A stretch of DNA of 8,134 nucleotides from Chloroflexota bacterium (GCA_030616025.1 JAUWYD010000041.1:1-8134), one strand, 5' to 3'; shown: positions 1 through 5,834, counted from the stretch's first letter. Program-made: numbers and translations. Notes: generated from the letters alone by a model not told the origin.

Positions 1-456
1 TCAATCCTTGGGCACAGACCTCTCAATCATGGGACCCAGCACAAGGTACTCGAAATCACGGCCCTGCAATGTGCGCAGACCTCCGTAGAGGCCATACAGC
101 CACCACAATCCCATGATCACGATAGGCACTACCATGGAGGCCAGGCCGATCCAGAAGATAGGTGGCGGTGCGTCCTCGAATCCCTGCGGGTCTTTTATCA
201 TGGGCACGAAAGAGAGAGCATAGAAGCATCCCCAGCACGCCCACGCCAGCAGGATCGCGAGCATCCCCGTGAACTGGTACGCTGTTGCCTGAAGCGCTTG
301 AAACCGCACGTAGCTTGATTTCTCCCTCTGGACCAGCCAAATGACAGCGGCCGCCACTATGCCGAACCCACCAGCGATGATACTGGCATGGGAGATGGCG
401 GCCATGATTCGTTCATCTTGAATCGCCAGCGCGCTGGCCTTCTCTTGCTGTGCCAC
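1..456 (-). CDS. DUF4870/Tic20-like small membrane protein
   Basis: The protein has 151 residues and is complete in the window, with its stop codon in the first three bases. It starts with GTG at 456, preceded by AGGAGG (minus strand, 467 to 462) with a 5-nt spacer. The sequence shows three hydrophobic stretches at about residues 17-41, 61-85 and 99-125. After the first is the segment REKSSYVRFQALQA, which resembles the charged 'R..F...Q..' loop typical of DUF4870/Tic20-like proteins. The N-terminal 15 residues are polar and no signal peptide is seen. The biochemical role of this family is not established and I do not propose one. The gene lies 277 nt downstream of the DksA-like gene on the same strand, with a strong stem-loop between, so it may be transcribed separately. 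Family assignment is fairly sure; function is unknown. Confidence 0.8.
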   Translation of the reverse strand: MAQQEKASALAIQDERIMAAISHASIIAGGFGIVAAAVIWLVQREKSSYVRFQALQATAYQFTGMLAILLAWACWGCFYALSFVPMIKDPQGFEDAPPPIFWIGLASMVVPIVIMGLWWLYGLYGGLRTLQGRDFEYLVLGPMIERSVPKD

Positions 457-666
457 GTCAGCCTCCTTTCAGATTCCAGGATGGGGCGTTCTGGTCCAGA
501 TGTCTTTTGACAGCGAGTCGTAGGCACGCCTCGTGTCGTCACTGGGGCGCTCCAAGGCTGGCAACACTAGACCACGTTGATAGCCAGCCCAAAACGAGAA
601 CGCGGGCTCCAATTGCTCGACACCGCGTACTCAGACATGAAGCTAGCCAGGGCTCCGTAATAGGGA

Positions 667-693
667 GAGACGCCATCACTTTGATGGCGTCTC
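667..693 (-). terminator. Strong 11-bp stem-loop after the DksA-like gene
   Basis: GAGACGCCATC (667-677) and GATGGCGTCTC (683-693) are perfect reverse complements around a 5-nt loop. The structure lies 40 nt beyond the stop of the DksA-like gene, where a transcript end would be expected. Reading on the minus strand, the sequence after the stem is TCCCTATTACGG, so there is only a poor U-tract. It could be a weak intrinsic terminator, a transcript-stabilising 3' hairpin or a processing site. The rest of the 457-733 gap holds two weaker inverted repeats: GGCTGGC 556-562 with GCCAGCC 583-589, and ACGCGG 600-605 with CCGCGT 623-628. I see no gene in it and no convincing promoter. Confidence 0.45.
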
Positions 694-733
694 CAATGAT
701 CAGTGCGCATCTGCCATGTAGGTTCACTCTCCG

Positions 734-1069
734 CTATCTACCCGCCTTCTGGGCACACTCGATGCAGAGTCGAGCCTCGGGCAGAGCCTCCAATCGTGGG
801 GCTCTTATCTCCCCCTCACACCTCTCGCAGATGCCATACGTGCCTTCCTCGGACCTCTTCAGAGCCTCCTGCAAAGACTTGACCTTCCTTCTCGCTCGCC
901 TTCGCAGAGCCATGTTTATCTCCCGCTCGTGGATGATGGGATCCCCCTCACCCAGTCCATACTCAACTTCCACCTTTAGCTTCTGCTCCAGACGCCCAAG
1001 GTCGGACTTGGTCTCTGCCAGTTCTGCTTCCAACCGTTCTCTGACTGCCTGTTGTTGCTTTTCATCCAT
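734..1069 (-). CDS. TraR/DksA-type C4 zinc-finger protein
   Basis: The protein has 111 residues. The start is ATG 1069, supported by GAGGTG (1083 to 1078) with an 8-nt spacer. Residues 1-75 are strongly charged and helical with heptad-like leucines, as expected for the coiled coil of the DksA/TraR family. The C-terminal part contains the four-cysteine finger C81-x2-C84-x17-C102-x2-C105, beginning TYGICERCEGEI, the family signature. Known members insert the coiled coil into the RNA polymerase secondary channel and alter transcription with or without ppGpp; others of this short form have no proven role. A classical DksA has two aspartates at the coil tip. Here the tip region reads GEGDPIIHERE, so functional equivalence to DksA cannot be assumed. 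The gene follows the cold-shock gene by 119 nt on the same strand. Confidence 0.88.
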   Translation of the reverse strand: MDEKQQQAVRERLEAELAETKSDLGRLEQKLKVEVEYGLGEGDPIIHEREINMALRRRARRKVKSLQEALKRSEEGTYGICERCEGEIRAPRLEALPEARLCIECAQKAGR

Positions 1070-1188
1070 CGCGGACGCACCTCAATGCTCCCAGGTCCAG
1101 ACAGATTCACTCCGATCTGATCGTCACGATACGACTACCCAGAGACTCACTACCAGGGCTGCTCTGGGATGCTGGAGGGCTAGACGCA

Positions 1189-1563
1189 TCAGGTTTCGTC
1201 CTGAGGGACCACGTTGACAGCCTTTGGTCCCCTAGGTTCCTGTATGATCTCGAAGGTTACTCTCTGCCCTTCAAAGAGGGCCTTGAAATCTTCCCCTTGA
1301 ATCCCCGAGTGATGCACGAAGACATCTCCGCCGCCATCGTCTCGGGTGATGAAGCCGAATCCTTTTCGATTGCTGAACCATTTGACAAGACCCTTCAATA
1401 GAGGCGATTCTTCCTGGGTCTCCGTGCTTTCTTGGTCGCAGACTGTACATCGAACGGGTTCATCGACCTCACCCTGTGCCGCCAACGCTCTCTGCTGCTC
1501 GACTCCGAAAATGAACTCTGTTCCGCACGAAGCGCATGTTAGTACTTTGTCCGTGAAGATCAT
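1189..1563 (-). CDS. Zinc-ribbon plus cold-shock-domain protein
   Basis: The protein has 124 residues when started at ATG 1563. GAGGG (1574 to 1570) is then 6 nt upstream. An in-frame GTG at 1569 would leave no spacer, and the family N-terminus normally begins at this M-x-F-x-D-K. Residues 1-45 form a zinc-ribbon of the type often annotated 'probable zinc-binding domain': DKVLTCASCGTEFIF with C10/C13, then RCTVC with C39/C42. Residues 57-120 are a cold-shock domain with an RNP1-like motif KGFGFI (67-72) and an RNP2-like motif VFVHH (81-85). Cold-shock domains bind single-stranded RNA or DNA and can act as RNA chaperones. The zinc module may add a second nucleic-acid or protein contact (inference). 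It lies between rpsU (42 nt away) and the DksA-like gene, so a role in RNA or ribosome adaptation is likely. Confidence 0.9.
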   Translation of the reverse strand: MIFTDKVLTCASCGTEFIFGVEQQRALAAQGEVDEPVRCTVCDQESTETQEESPLLKGLVKWFSNRKGFGFITRDDGGGDVFVHHSGIQGEDFKALFEGQRVTFEIIQEPRGPKAVNVVPQDET

Positions 1564-1605
1564 TTTCACCCTCAGAAATCATAAGTTACATCAGGACCTT
1601 GCCGC

Positions 1606-1797
1606 TCACTGCTTTCTCCTGCGGCGTTGTCTGGCTTTCCGTATCGCCCTTTTGCGTTGTATCCTACGTTTCTCGCCCTTGGACACAAACCATCTTCGCT
1701 TTCTCAAGTCTCCCAGAATACCGCTGCTGGCAACTTGCTTACGGAATCGCCTCAACAACTCCTCGTGAGATTCTCCCGGCTTGCGTCGAACACTCAT
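1606..1797 (-). CDS. rpsU: 30S ribosomal protein bS21
   Basis: The protein has 63 residues, the normal size for bS21. It opens with MSVRRKPGESHEELLRRF, matching the family pattern of a short basic start followed by the E-x-x-x-R-R-F helix, and ends in a very basic tail (RKARQRRRRKQ) that binds 16S rRNA. bS21 sits on the 30S platform near the anti-Shine-Dalgarno end of 16S rRNA and affects initiation. The start ATG 1797 is preceded by a near-perfect anti-16S complement AAGGAGGTG. It is the first gene after the leftward promoter at 2045-2017 and is followed 42 nt later by the zinc-ribbon/cold-shock gene, so co-transcription is likely. The leader contains terminator-like structure that may control it. 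Confidence 0.95.
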   Translation of the reverse strand: MSVRRKPGESHEELLRRFRKQVASSGILGDLRKRRWFVSKGEKRRIQRKRAIRKARQRRRRKQ

Positions 1798-1808
1798 GTA
1801 TCACTGCT

Positions 1809-1817
1809 CACCTCCTT
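1809..1817 (-). promoter_or_regulatory. Strong Shine-Dalgarno of rpsU
   Basis: CACCTCCTT on the plus strand reads AAGGAGGTG on the minus strand, a nine-base match to the consensus complement of the 16S rRNA 3' end. The spacer to ATG 1797 is 11 nt. This fixes the rpsU start and indicates that the organism has a normal anti-Shine-Dalgarno sequence. Confidence 0.85.
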
Positions 1818-1882
1818 CCTGTTTCGATCTCCAGATAGCACGATTGGGGCATTCCTCAGGAGTGGTGGCATCTATTTCCGAG

Positions 1883-1937
1883 CAACAAAAATCTCGGTCG
1901 TCATCCTACCGAACGCTGTGGGGACAGCAACCGAGAT
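1883..1937 (-). terminator. Terminator-like hairpin in the rpsU leader (possible attenuator)
   Basis: On the minus strand ATCTCGGT (1937 to 1930) can pair with ACCGAGAT (1898 to 1891), an 8-bp stem followed at once by a T-rich run TTTTGTTG (1890 to 1883). Inside the stem is a perfect small hairpin, GCTGT (1928 to 1924), loop CCCC, ACAGC (1919 to 1915). A second copy of the 5' arm core, TCGGT (1912 to 1908), could pair with the same ACCGA and make a shorter local hairpin just before the T-run. Two 5' arms competing for one 3' arm is what an attenuator or switch would show. It lies between the promoter and rpsU, so termination here would give an RNA of about 125 nt and shut off the cluster. Alternatively it ends a small RNA. 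The pairing is seen in the sequence; the function is inference. Confidence 0.5.
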
Positions 1938-1945
1938 CTCCGACA

Positions 1946-2006
1946 GGATAAACTATCCCCTTCCGCTCCGAGGCAATAATGCTGTTCGCAACGCCAACGC
2001 TGCGAA
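1946..2006 (-). promoter_or_regulatory. Structured 5' leader upstream of the rpsU attenuator-like hairpin
   Basis: Two stem-loops occur right after the predicted transcription start. The first, at 2006 to 1985, pairs TTCGCAGC with GTTGCGAA (8 bp including one G-U) around a 6-nt loop. The G-U pair would be an A-C mismatch if the plus strand were transcribed, which fits minus-strand RNA. The second, at 1958 to 1946, pairs GGATA with TATCC around GTT. ACAGC (1985 to 1981) between them could also pair with GCTGT (1928 to 1924) inside the downstream hairpin. I do not recognise a known riboswitch or ribosomal-protein leader class. Confidence 0.4.
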
Positions 2007-2016
2007 TGTACTGGTA

Positions 2017-2045
2017 ATCATAATACATCTCTTGACAATTGTCAA
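2017..2045 (-). promoter_or_regulatory. Sigma-70-type promoter of the rpsU cluster
   Basis: On the minus strand a perfect -35 box TTGACA (2045 to 2040) is followed by a 17-nt spacer and TATGAT (2022 to 2017). That is one mismatch to the twelve consensus bases with ideal spacing. Transcription would start near 2009-2012 and run left, giving a leader of about 210 nt before rpsU. No other minus-strand gene lies downstream before rpsU. The -35 box lies within a perfect palindrome, implying repressor control. Confidence 0.75.
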
Positions 2046-2046
2046 G
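2031..2046. promoter_or_regulatory. Perfect 16-bp palindrome, candidate operator
   Basis: CTTGACAATTGTCAAG is identical to its own reverse complement over all 16 bases and covers the whole -35 box of the leftward promoter. A dimeric repressor bound here would block sigma contact. I cannot assign a regulator family from the sequence alone, and no regulator gene is present in the window. The mirror-image TTGACA on the plus strand has no usable -10 box at the right distance, so I do not call a divergent promoter from the same site. Confidence 0.5.
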
Positions 2047-2068
2047 CGTTCGAGGATTGGGCCAAACG

Positions 2069-2130
2069 GTGTGACGTAGTGCGAAGGCGGCTCGTCCCTT
2101 CTGGCAAGACGGGAACGGGGAACGTCACAC
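2069..2130. repeat. 9-bp inverted repeat upstream of the rpsU promoter
   Basis: GTGTGACGT (2069-2077) and ACGTCACAC (2122-2130) are perfect reverse complements 44 nt apart. The left arm is about 60 bp upstream of the predicted rpsU transcription start. It could be a pair of regulator half-sites or a hairpin stem in an RNA read through this area. No gene or known element explains it. Confidence 0.45.
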
Positions 2131-2329
2131 AGTATCGCAAGGAGGGCCAAGGCCCTGGTCCGTCCAATAGCTTGGAGAGACCTTCGTTCAGCAGATCTCC
2201 AACACATACGCCTTCGCGACGTTATTACGCACTCCTGGCTGCGCGTGGAAGTGAGCGCTGATTAGTAAGACCAGCGCCGACGTACGATCCGTCGAGGGTG
2301 CCCCGTTCTTCATCCACCCCAGCGGTGAC
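2131..2329. other. Non-coding stretch rich in inverted repeats
   Basis: I see no convincing gene here. Perfect short inverted repeats are crowded together: AGGGCC/GGCCCT 2143-2156, TTGGAGA 2172-2178 with TCTCCAA 2196-2202, and GCGCTG 2255-2260 with CAGCGC 2272-2277. CGCCTTCGC 2209-2217 is the reverse complement of GCGAAGGCG 2081-2089, so that pair would cross the 2069-2130 stem as in a pseudoknot. Short ORFs on both strands look random. It may be a regulatory region shared by the two outward-facing promoters or the body of an unrecognised RNA; no promoter reading into it was found. Confidence 0.4.
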
Positions 2330-2358
2330 TTGACCTGCACACGTCGGCGTCTTATAAT
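2330..2358 (+). promoter_or_regulatory. Sigma-70-type promoter reading towards plsX
   Basis: TTGACC (2330-2335) is followed by a 17-nt spacer and a perfect TATAAT (2353-2358), so eleven of twelve consensus bases match. Transcription would start near 2365 and run right. The next confident gene, plsX, begins 530 nt later, so the transcript would have a long leader or include the small ORF at 2493-2750. No convincing intrinsic terminator is seen between the promoter and plsX, so it probably drives the plsX-fabF-thioesterase group. Confidence 0.7.
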
Positions 2359-2492
2359 TACAGACCGGCAACACCCGGCCCGATCCCTCAGGACGGACAC
2401 CTGGCTGTGAGCGGAACTGATCCAGGCAACATCCCTCAGACGCCGCGTATTCTCCTGATAAGTCAACTGCGGTTTCTCGGCGAGATTGAGAG

Positions 2493-2750
2493 ATGAACAT
2501 CATGGTGACAGTTGACAGGTTGCGGTCCTTCTCGGGATTTGTCGCGCAGGCTCGTAACAAGGTTGTTCCGGCGCACATTTGCGTCGCCGGTCAGAAGGGC
2601 CTGTATGGAATGCTAGCCAATGACGACGTAGAGTGCCGAAGACCTGAGCAAGAGGACGCGGTGCTGGCACCTCCGCACCGGTTCTGGCCCAGGAGCGTAG
2701 CACTGTGGGTAGGAGCTGCGCACACCAATGCGGCTAGCCAGGCGGCCTAG
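2493..2750 (+). CDS. Possible small protein of unknown function
   Basis: This is an 85-codon ORF, ATG 2493 to TAG 2750, between the rightward promoter and plsX. I do not recognise the product. It begins MNIMVTVDRLRSF and has a basic, proline- and arginine-containing middle; there is no clear membrane segment or signal peptide. Counting by hand, GC by codon position is about 66, 49 and 67 percent, a pattern that resembles real genes at this GC content. The Shine-Dalgarno is weak: GAGAG abuts ATG 2493, and is 9 nt before a second ATG at 2502. It could be a genuine small gene, a gene remnant or chance. The gap to plsX is 143 nt. Confidence 0.3.
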   Translation: MNIMVTVDRLRSFSGFVAQARNKVVPAHICVAGQKGLYGMLANDDVECRRPEQEDAVLAPPHRFWPRSVALWVGAAHTNAASQAA

Positions 2751-2893
2751 CTCAGACAGAGGGTGAAGGAACATTCAACCTTGAGGAGTTGCCTGTCGTG
2801 GATGGAGAGATGGCATTGACTGCTTGGGCCAGGCCTGGTTTTCGGTGCACGACGGCTCACGGGTCCTAGCAGTTTGTGGTGAGAGGAGGGATG
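2751..2893 (+). other. Upstream region of plsX
   Basis: No gene is seen here. Many bacteria have rpmF (ribosomal protein bL32) directly before plsX; it is absent here. The region has a perfect palindrome CCAGGCCTGG at 2829-2838 followed by TTTT, but its stem would be only 3 bp after allowing for a loop. The plsX Shine-Dalgarno AGGAGG is at 2884-2889. Confidence 0.5.
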
Positions 2894-3889
2894 ATGAGAA
2901 TCGTTTTGGATGCCATGGGCGGTGACGACGCTCCAGAAGTGACTGTTGAAGGCGGAGTATGGGCCGCCAGAGAATATGGAATAGAAGTGGTGATGGTAGG
3001 GCGACAGGACGTGCTGGAGGCAGAACTGGCCAGACACGAAACCTCGGGTTTGAGCCTGTCTGTCGTGCATGCTAGCCAGGTGCTGGAGATGGAGGACGAG
3101 CCGGCCAGTGCCGCGAAGACCAAGAGAGACTGCTCCATGGCAGTAGGCATGGACCTAGTGAAACGAGGTGAAGCGGAGGGCTTTTACTCTGCAGGCAACT
3201 CGGGCGGCGTGATGGCCGTCGCTCTGTTCCATCTCGGGCGCATCAAAGGCACAAAGCGTCCAGCCCTCACTGCCGCCTATCCCACCAGGGAGGGCCTCTG
3301 CGTGGTTTTGGATGCCGGGGCCAACACCGACTGTAAGCCAGAGTGGCTGCTACAGTTCGGCATCATGGGCAGCACCTACGCGGAGAAAGCCCTTGGGATA
3401 GAGAATCCCCGGGTGGGCATAGTCTCCAATGGGGAGGAAGAGGGGAAAGGCAGCACCCTGGTCAAGGAGGCCTACAAACTACTGAAGGCCAGCCGTCTTA
3501 ATTTCGTCGGCAACGTGGAGGGCAAGGACATTCCGATGGGCCTTGCCGACGTTGTAGTAACCGATGGATTCACAGGCAATGTAATAATCAAGCTTTCGGA
3601 GGGGTTGAGCAAGTTCCTGCTGGGTATCGTGCGTGACGAGATCACGCGCACTCCCTTGACAGCCCTTGGGGGCGTGCTCATCAAGCCGGCCTTTGCGAGG
3701 GCAAGAAAGGTTCTCGACCATAGTGAAGTCGGTGGCGTACCACTATTGGGCGTGGATGGAGTGGTCATTGTGGGTCATGGCCGTTCAGACGCCAAAGCCA
3801 TAAGGAATGGCATAGGCGTAGCCAGGCTGGCGGTAGAGGGAGGGATGCTGCAAGCAATCGGTGAACGCCTTACTGACCTGGGTCTGTGA
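2894..3889 (+). CDS. plsX: Phosphate acyltransferase PlsX
   Basis: The protein has 331 residues, normal for PlsX. It converts acyl-ACP and phosphate to acyl-phosphate, the donor for PlsY in phosphatidic acid synthesis, and is a soluble or peripheral membrane enzyme. Family motifs are clear: MRIVLDAMGGDDAP at the N-terminus, AGNSGG at 100-105 (often AGNTGA), VLDAGAN near the middle, SNGEEEGKG at 178-186, TDGFTGN at 223-229 and a C-terminal GVDGVVIVGHGRSDA. ATG 2894 is chosen over ATG 2891 and GTG 2876 because AGGAGG at 2884-2889 gives a 4-nt spacer and the protein then starts exactly like other PlsX proteins. fabF follows after 31 nt, so the two are almost certainly co-transcribed and join fatty-acid elongation to phospholipid synthesis. 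Confidence 0.96.
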   Translation: MRIVLDAMGGDDAPEVTVEGGVWAAREYGIEVVMVGRQDVLEAELARHETSGLSLSVVHASQVLEMEDEPASAAKTKRDCSMAVGMDLVKRGEAEGFYSAGNSGGVMAVALFHLGRIKGTKRPALTAAYPTREGLCVVLDAGANTDCKPEWLLQFGIMGSTYAEKALGIENPRVGIVSNGEEEGKGSTLVKEAYKLLKASRLNFVGNVEGKDIPMGLADVVVTDGFTGNVIIKLSEGLSKFLLGIVRDEITRTPLTALGGVLIKPAFARARKVLDHSEVGGVPLLGVDGVVIVGHGRSDAKAIRNGIGVARLAVEGGMLQAIGERLTDLGL

Positions 3890-3920
3890 GGTTGTGCTGG
3901 TTAGTAGTGAGGAGAGACCT

Positions 3921-5300
3921 ATGTCCACTCTGATGCAAAAGCTGCGAGAACTTCCCGCCGACGTAAGGCTGGCATTGCGAAGGCAGCTGGAAGCCATCGA
4001 CGGGGGAGGGCCTGATGAAGTCGCTTTCCAGGAGGCCAAGCTGGATGAGATATTGGCGCGGCTGACATTGCGTCATCGCGTAGTGATCACCGGTATGGGG
4101 GCCATCACTCCCCTTGCTCTGAACGTAGAAGAGACCTGGGCGGGCTTGGTGCAGGGCCGGTCTGGTATTGATCGTCTGACCCAAATAGATGCCAGCAAGT
4201 ACCCCACCAAGATCGGCGGCGAAGTGAAGGGCTTCGACCCAGTGGATTACATGAACTTCAAAGAAGCGCGGCGCATGGGCCGGTTCAGCCAGTTCGCCGT
4301 GGCTGCCACCAAAGGCGCTTTGGAGGACGCCCAGTTGAGGATTGATGAGGTCGATCCCGAAGAGGTGGGTGTGCTGATAGGAACGGCGATTGGGGGTCTG
4401 AGTGCTACCGATGAGGCGGTGCGCAACCTGCTGGCCGGCAGACGGGTTTCGCCTTTCTACCTGGTCACCATGGCACCGAATATGGCCGCATTTCACATCT
4501 GTCATCAGTTTGGGCTCAAGGGGTACAATAACACCGTTACCACGGCGTGCGCTGCCGGGGTGCAGGCGGTAGGAGAAGCGGCCGAGGTCATTCGTCGGGG
4601 AGCAGCTGAAGTGATGGTCGCCGGAGGCACGGAGAGTTCCTACTCTGAGGTGGGACTGGCTGGATTCTCGGCCATGCGCGGTCTCTCGACGCGCAACGAT
4701 GATCCTCAGGGGGCATCCCGTCCTTTCGACAAGGATCGCGACGGCTTTGTCTGCTCGGAGGGCTGCGGCATCTTGATCCTCGAGAATCTCGATCATGCTC
4801 TGAAGAGAGATGCACACATCTATGCGGAGATCTTGGGGTATTCGGCAACCTCCGATGCCTACAATCTGGCCGCTCCAGATCCCGAGGCCGAGGGCGCGGC
4901 ACGAGCCATGCGATGGGCTCTGCAGGATGCCGGCGTGAGTCCTCGACAGGTGGACTACATAAACGCTCATGGTACCTCGACTCCTCTGAACGACGCCACG
5001 GAAACCCTAGCCATCAAGAAAGTCCTCGGGGACCACGCGTATCGGGTGGCGGTAAGCTCCACCAAGTCCATGATCGGTCATCTGTTTGGAGGAGCTGGGG
5101 CGGTTGAGGCCATCGTCTGCGCCTTGACTATCGAGCGCGGGATTATTCATCCCACCATCAACTACGAAACGCCCGATCCCGAATGCGACCTGGACTACGT
5201 TCCCAATGTAGCCCGCAAGGCTGAGGTCGATGTGGCCCTCTCAAACTCCTTCGGTCTGGGTGGCCAGGACGCGTGCCTGGTAGTGGGGAAGTACCACTAA
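3921..5300 (+). CDS. fabF: 3-oxoacyl-ACP synthase II (FabF/KAS II)
   Basis: The protein has 459 residues from ATG 3921, supported by GAGGAG at 3909-3914 with a 6-nt spacer. An in-frame GTG at 3861 would overlap plsX and is not needed. It condenses malonyl-ACP with acyl-ACP in fatty-acid elongation. The catalytic residues are present: C210 in TTACAAG, H350 in NAHGTSTP, K382 in STKSMIGH and H387. The spacing C-140-H-37-H equals that of E. coli FabF (C163, H303, H340), so the enzyme should be active. The C-terminal glycine loop reads NSFGLGGQD instead of the common NSFGFGGTN. Residues 1-50 precede the usual start of the fold (HRVVITGMG) and form an extra, mostly helical charged segment not found in E. 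coli FabF. The gene follows plsX in what looks like one operon. Confidence 0.95.
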   Translation: MSTLMQKLRELPADVRLALRRQLEAIDGGGPDEVAFQEAKLDEILARLTLRHRVVITGMGAITPLALNVEETWAGLVQGRSGIDRLTQIDASKYPTKIGGEVKGFDPVDYMNFKEARRMGRFSQFAVAATKGALEDAQLRIDEVDPEEVGVLIGTAIGGLSATDEAVRNLLAGRRVSPFYLVTMAPNMAAFHICHQFGLKGYNNTVTTACAAGVQAVGEAAEVIRRGAAEVMVAGGTESSYSEVGLAGFSAMRGLSTRNDDPQGASRPFDKDRDGFVCSEGCGILILENLDHALKRDAHIYAEILGYSATSDAYNLAAPDPEAEGAARAMRWALQDAGVSPRQVDYINAHGTSTPLNDATETLAIKKVLGDHAYRVAVSSTKSMIGHLFGGAGAVEAIVCALTIERGIIHPTINYETPDPECDLDYVPNVARKAEVDVALSNSFGLGGQDACLVVGKYH

Positions 5301-5360
5301 CGCCAAGAGGCATAACCCTGGGTCCAGAGGGGACGCGGTACGTTGTGGAAAGGACTCCAT

Positions 5361-5834
5361 ATGAGGCAGCGACAACCCAATTCTCGCATGTGCTTTGTCT
5401 GTGGAATGCAGAACCCAATAGGTTTGAAGATCATCTTTGAAACCGACGGGGATCGGGTTTGGGCGAAGTTCACCCCTGAGGATGAATTCCAGGGCTTTCC
5501 AGGCATCTTGCATGGAGGGATCACTTTCGCCTTGCTCGATGAGATCATGGGCCGAGCGGCGATGGAACTGGACGATGCCCCGTGGATGATGACTGCCAAG
5601 GCGGAGTTGCGTTTCCGCAAGCCGGTTCCCATCGGGGAGCAACTGACCCTTATGGGCGAACTGACGCGGATTCGCAGGCGCACTGTTGAGGGGCGCGGGC
5701 AGCTTTGTCTCAAAGACGGCAGCGTAGCCGTGGAGGCAACCGCTCTTTACATAAGGTTTCCGGGGAGTCAGGCGGAGGAAATGAAGGATCGGATGGAAGA
5801 GGAGATGAAGTATTGGCGGGTGGTAGAGGACTAG
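5361..5834 (+). CDS. PaaI-family hotdog-fold thioesterase
   Basis: The protein has 157 residues from ATG 5361; AAAGGA at 5349-5354 lies 6 nt upstream. A TTG at 5343 in the same frame is possible but less likely. The core pattern GILHGGITFALLDE (48-61) is the hotdog-thioesterase helix, with HGG at 51-53 and acidic residues D60/E61. The following strands, including AELRFRKPVPIG, are typical of the PaaI/YbgC-like superfamily. The N-terminus has C11-x2-C14 in MCFVCGMQNPIGL. The C-terminal tail is acidic and helical. Such proteins hydrolyse acyl-CoA or acyl-ACP thioesters. The substrate cannot be read from sequence, but the position after plsX-fabF suggests fatty-acyl turnover. The gap to fabF is 60 nt. 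Confidence 0.85.
   Translation: MRQRQPNSRMCFVCGMQNPIGLKIIFETDGDRVWAKFTPEDEFQGFPGILHGGITFALLDEIMGRAAMELDDAPWMMTAKAELRFRKPVPIGEQLTLMGELTRIRRRTVEGRGQLCLKDGSVAVEATALYIRFPGSQAEEMKDRMEEEMKYWRVVED

Noticed and set aside
1138..1168. CCCAGAG/CTCTGGG inverted repeat between the cold-shock and DksA-like genes
   Set aside because: A 7-bp stem with a 17-nt loop and no T-run on either side; not enough to call a terminator.
450..1217. Plus-strand ORF of 255 codons across the DksA-like gene
   Set aside because: Its composition is serine/arginine-rich as expected for antisense; the minus-strand DksA-like gene has the real motif and ribosome binding site.
2733..2790. tRNA-like start (GGCCTAGCTCAG)
   Set aside because: It resembles a tRNA D-arm, but there is no matching D-stem partner, anticodon arm or GGTTCGA-type T-arm downstream.
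2829..2842. CCAGGCCTGG followed by TTTT as a terminator before plsX
   Set aside because: After allowing for a loop the stem is only three base pairs; too weak, and it would cut off plsX.
3861..3920. Upstream GTG start for fabF overlapping plsX
   Set aside because: It would add 20 residues without homology, while ATG 3921 has a well-spaced GAGGAG.
3870..4970. Long minus-strand ORF (366 codons) opposite fabF
   Set aside because: fabF is unmistakable on the plus strand with all catalytic residues; the antisense frame is a by-product of its codon usage and shows no recognisable domain.
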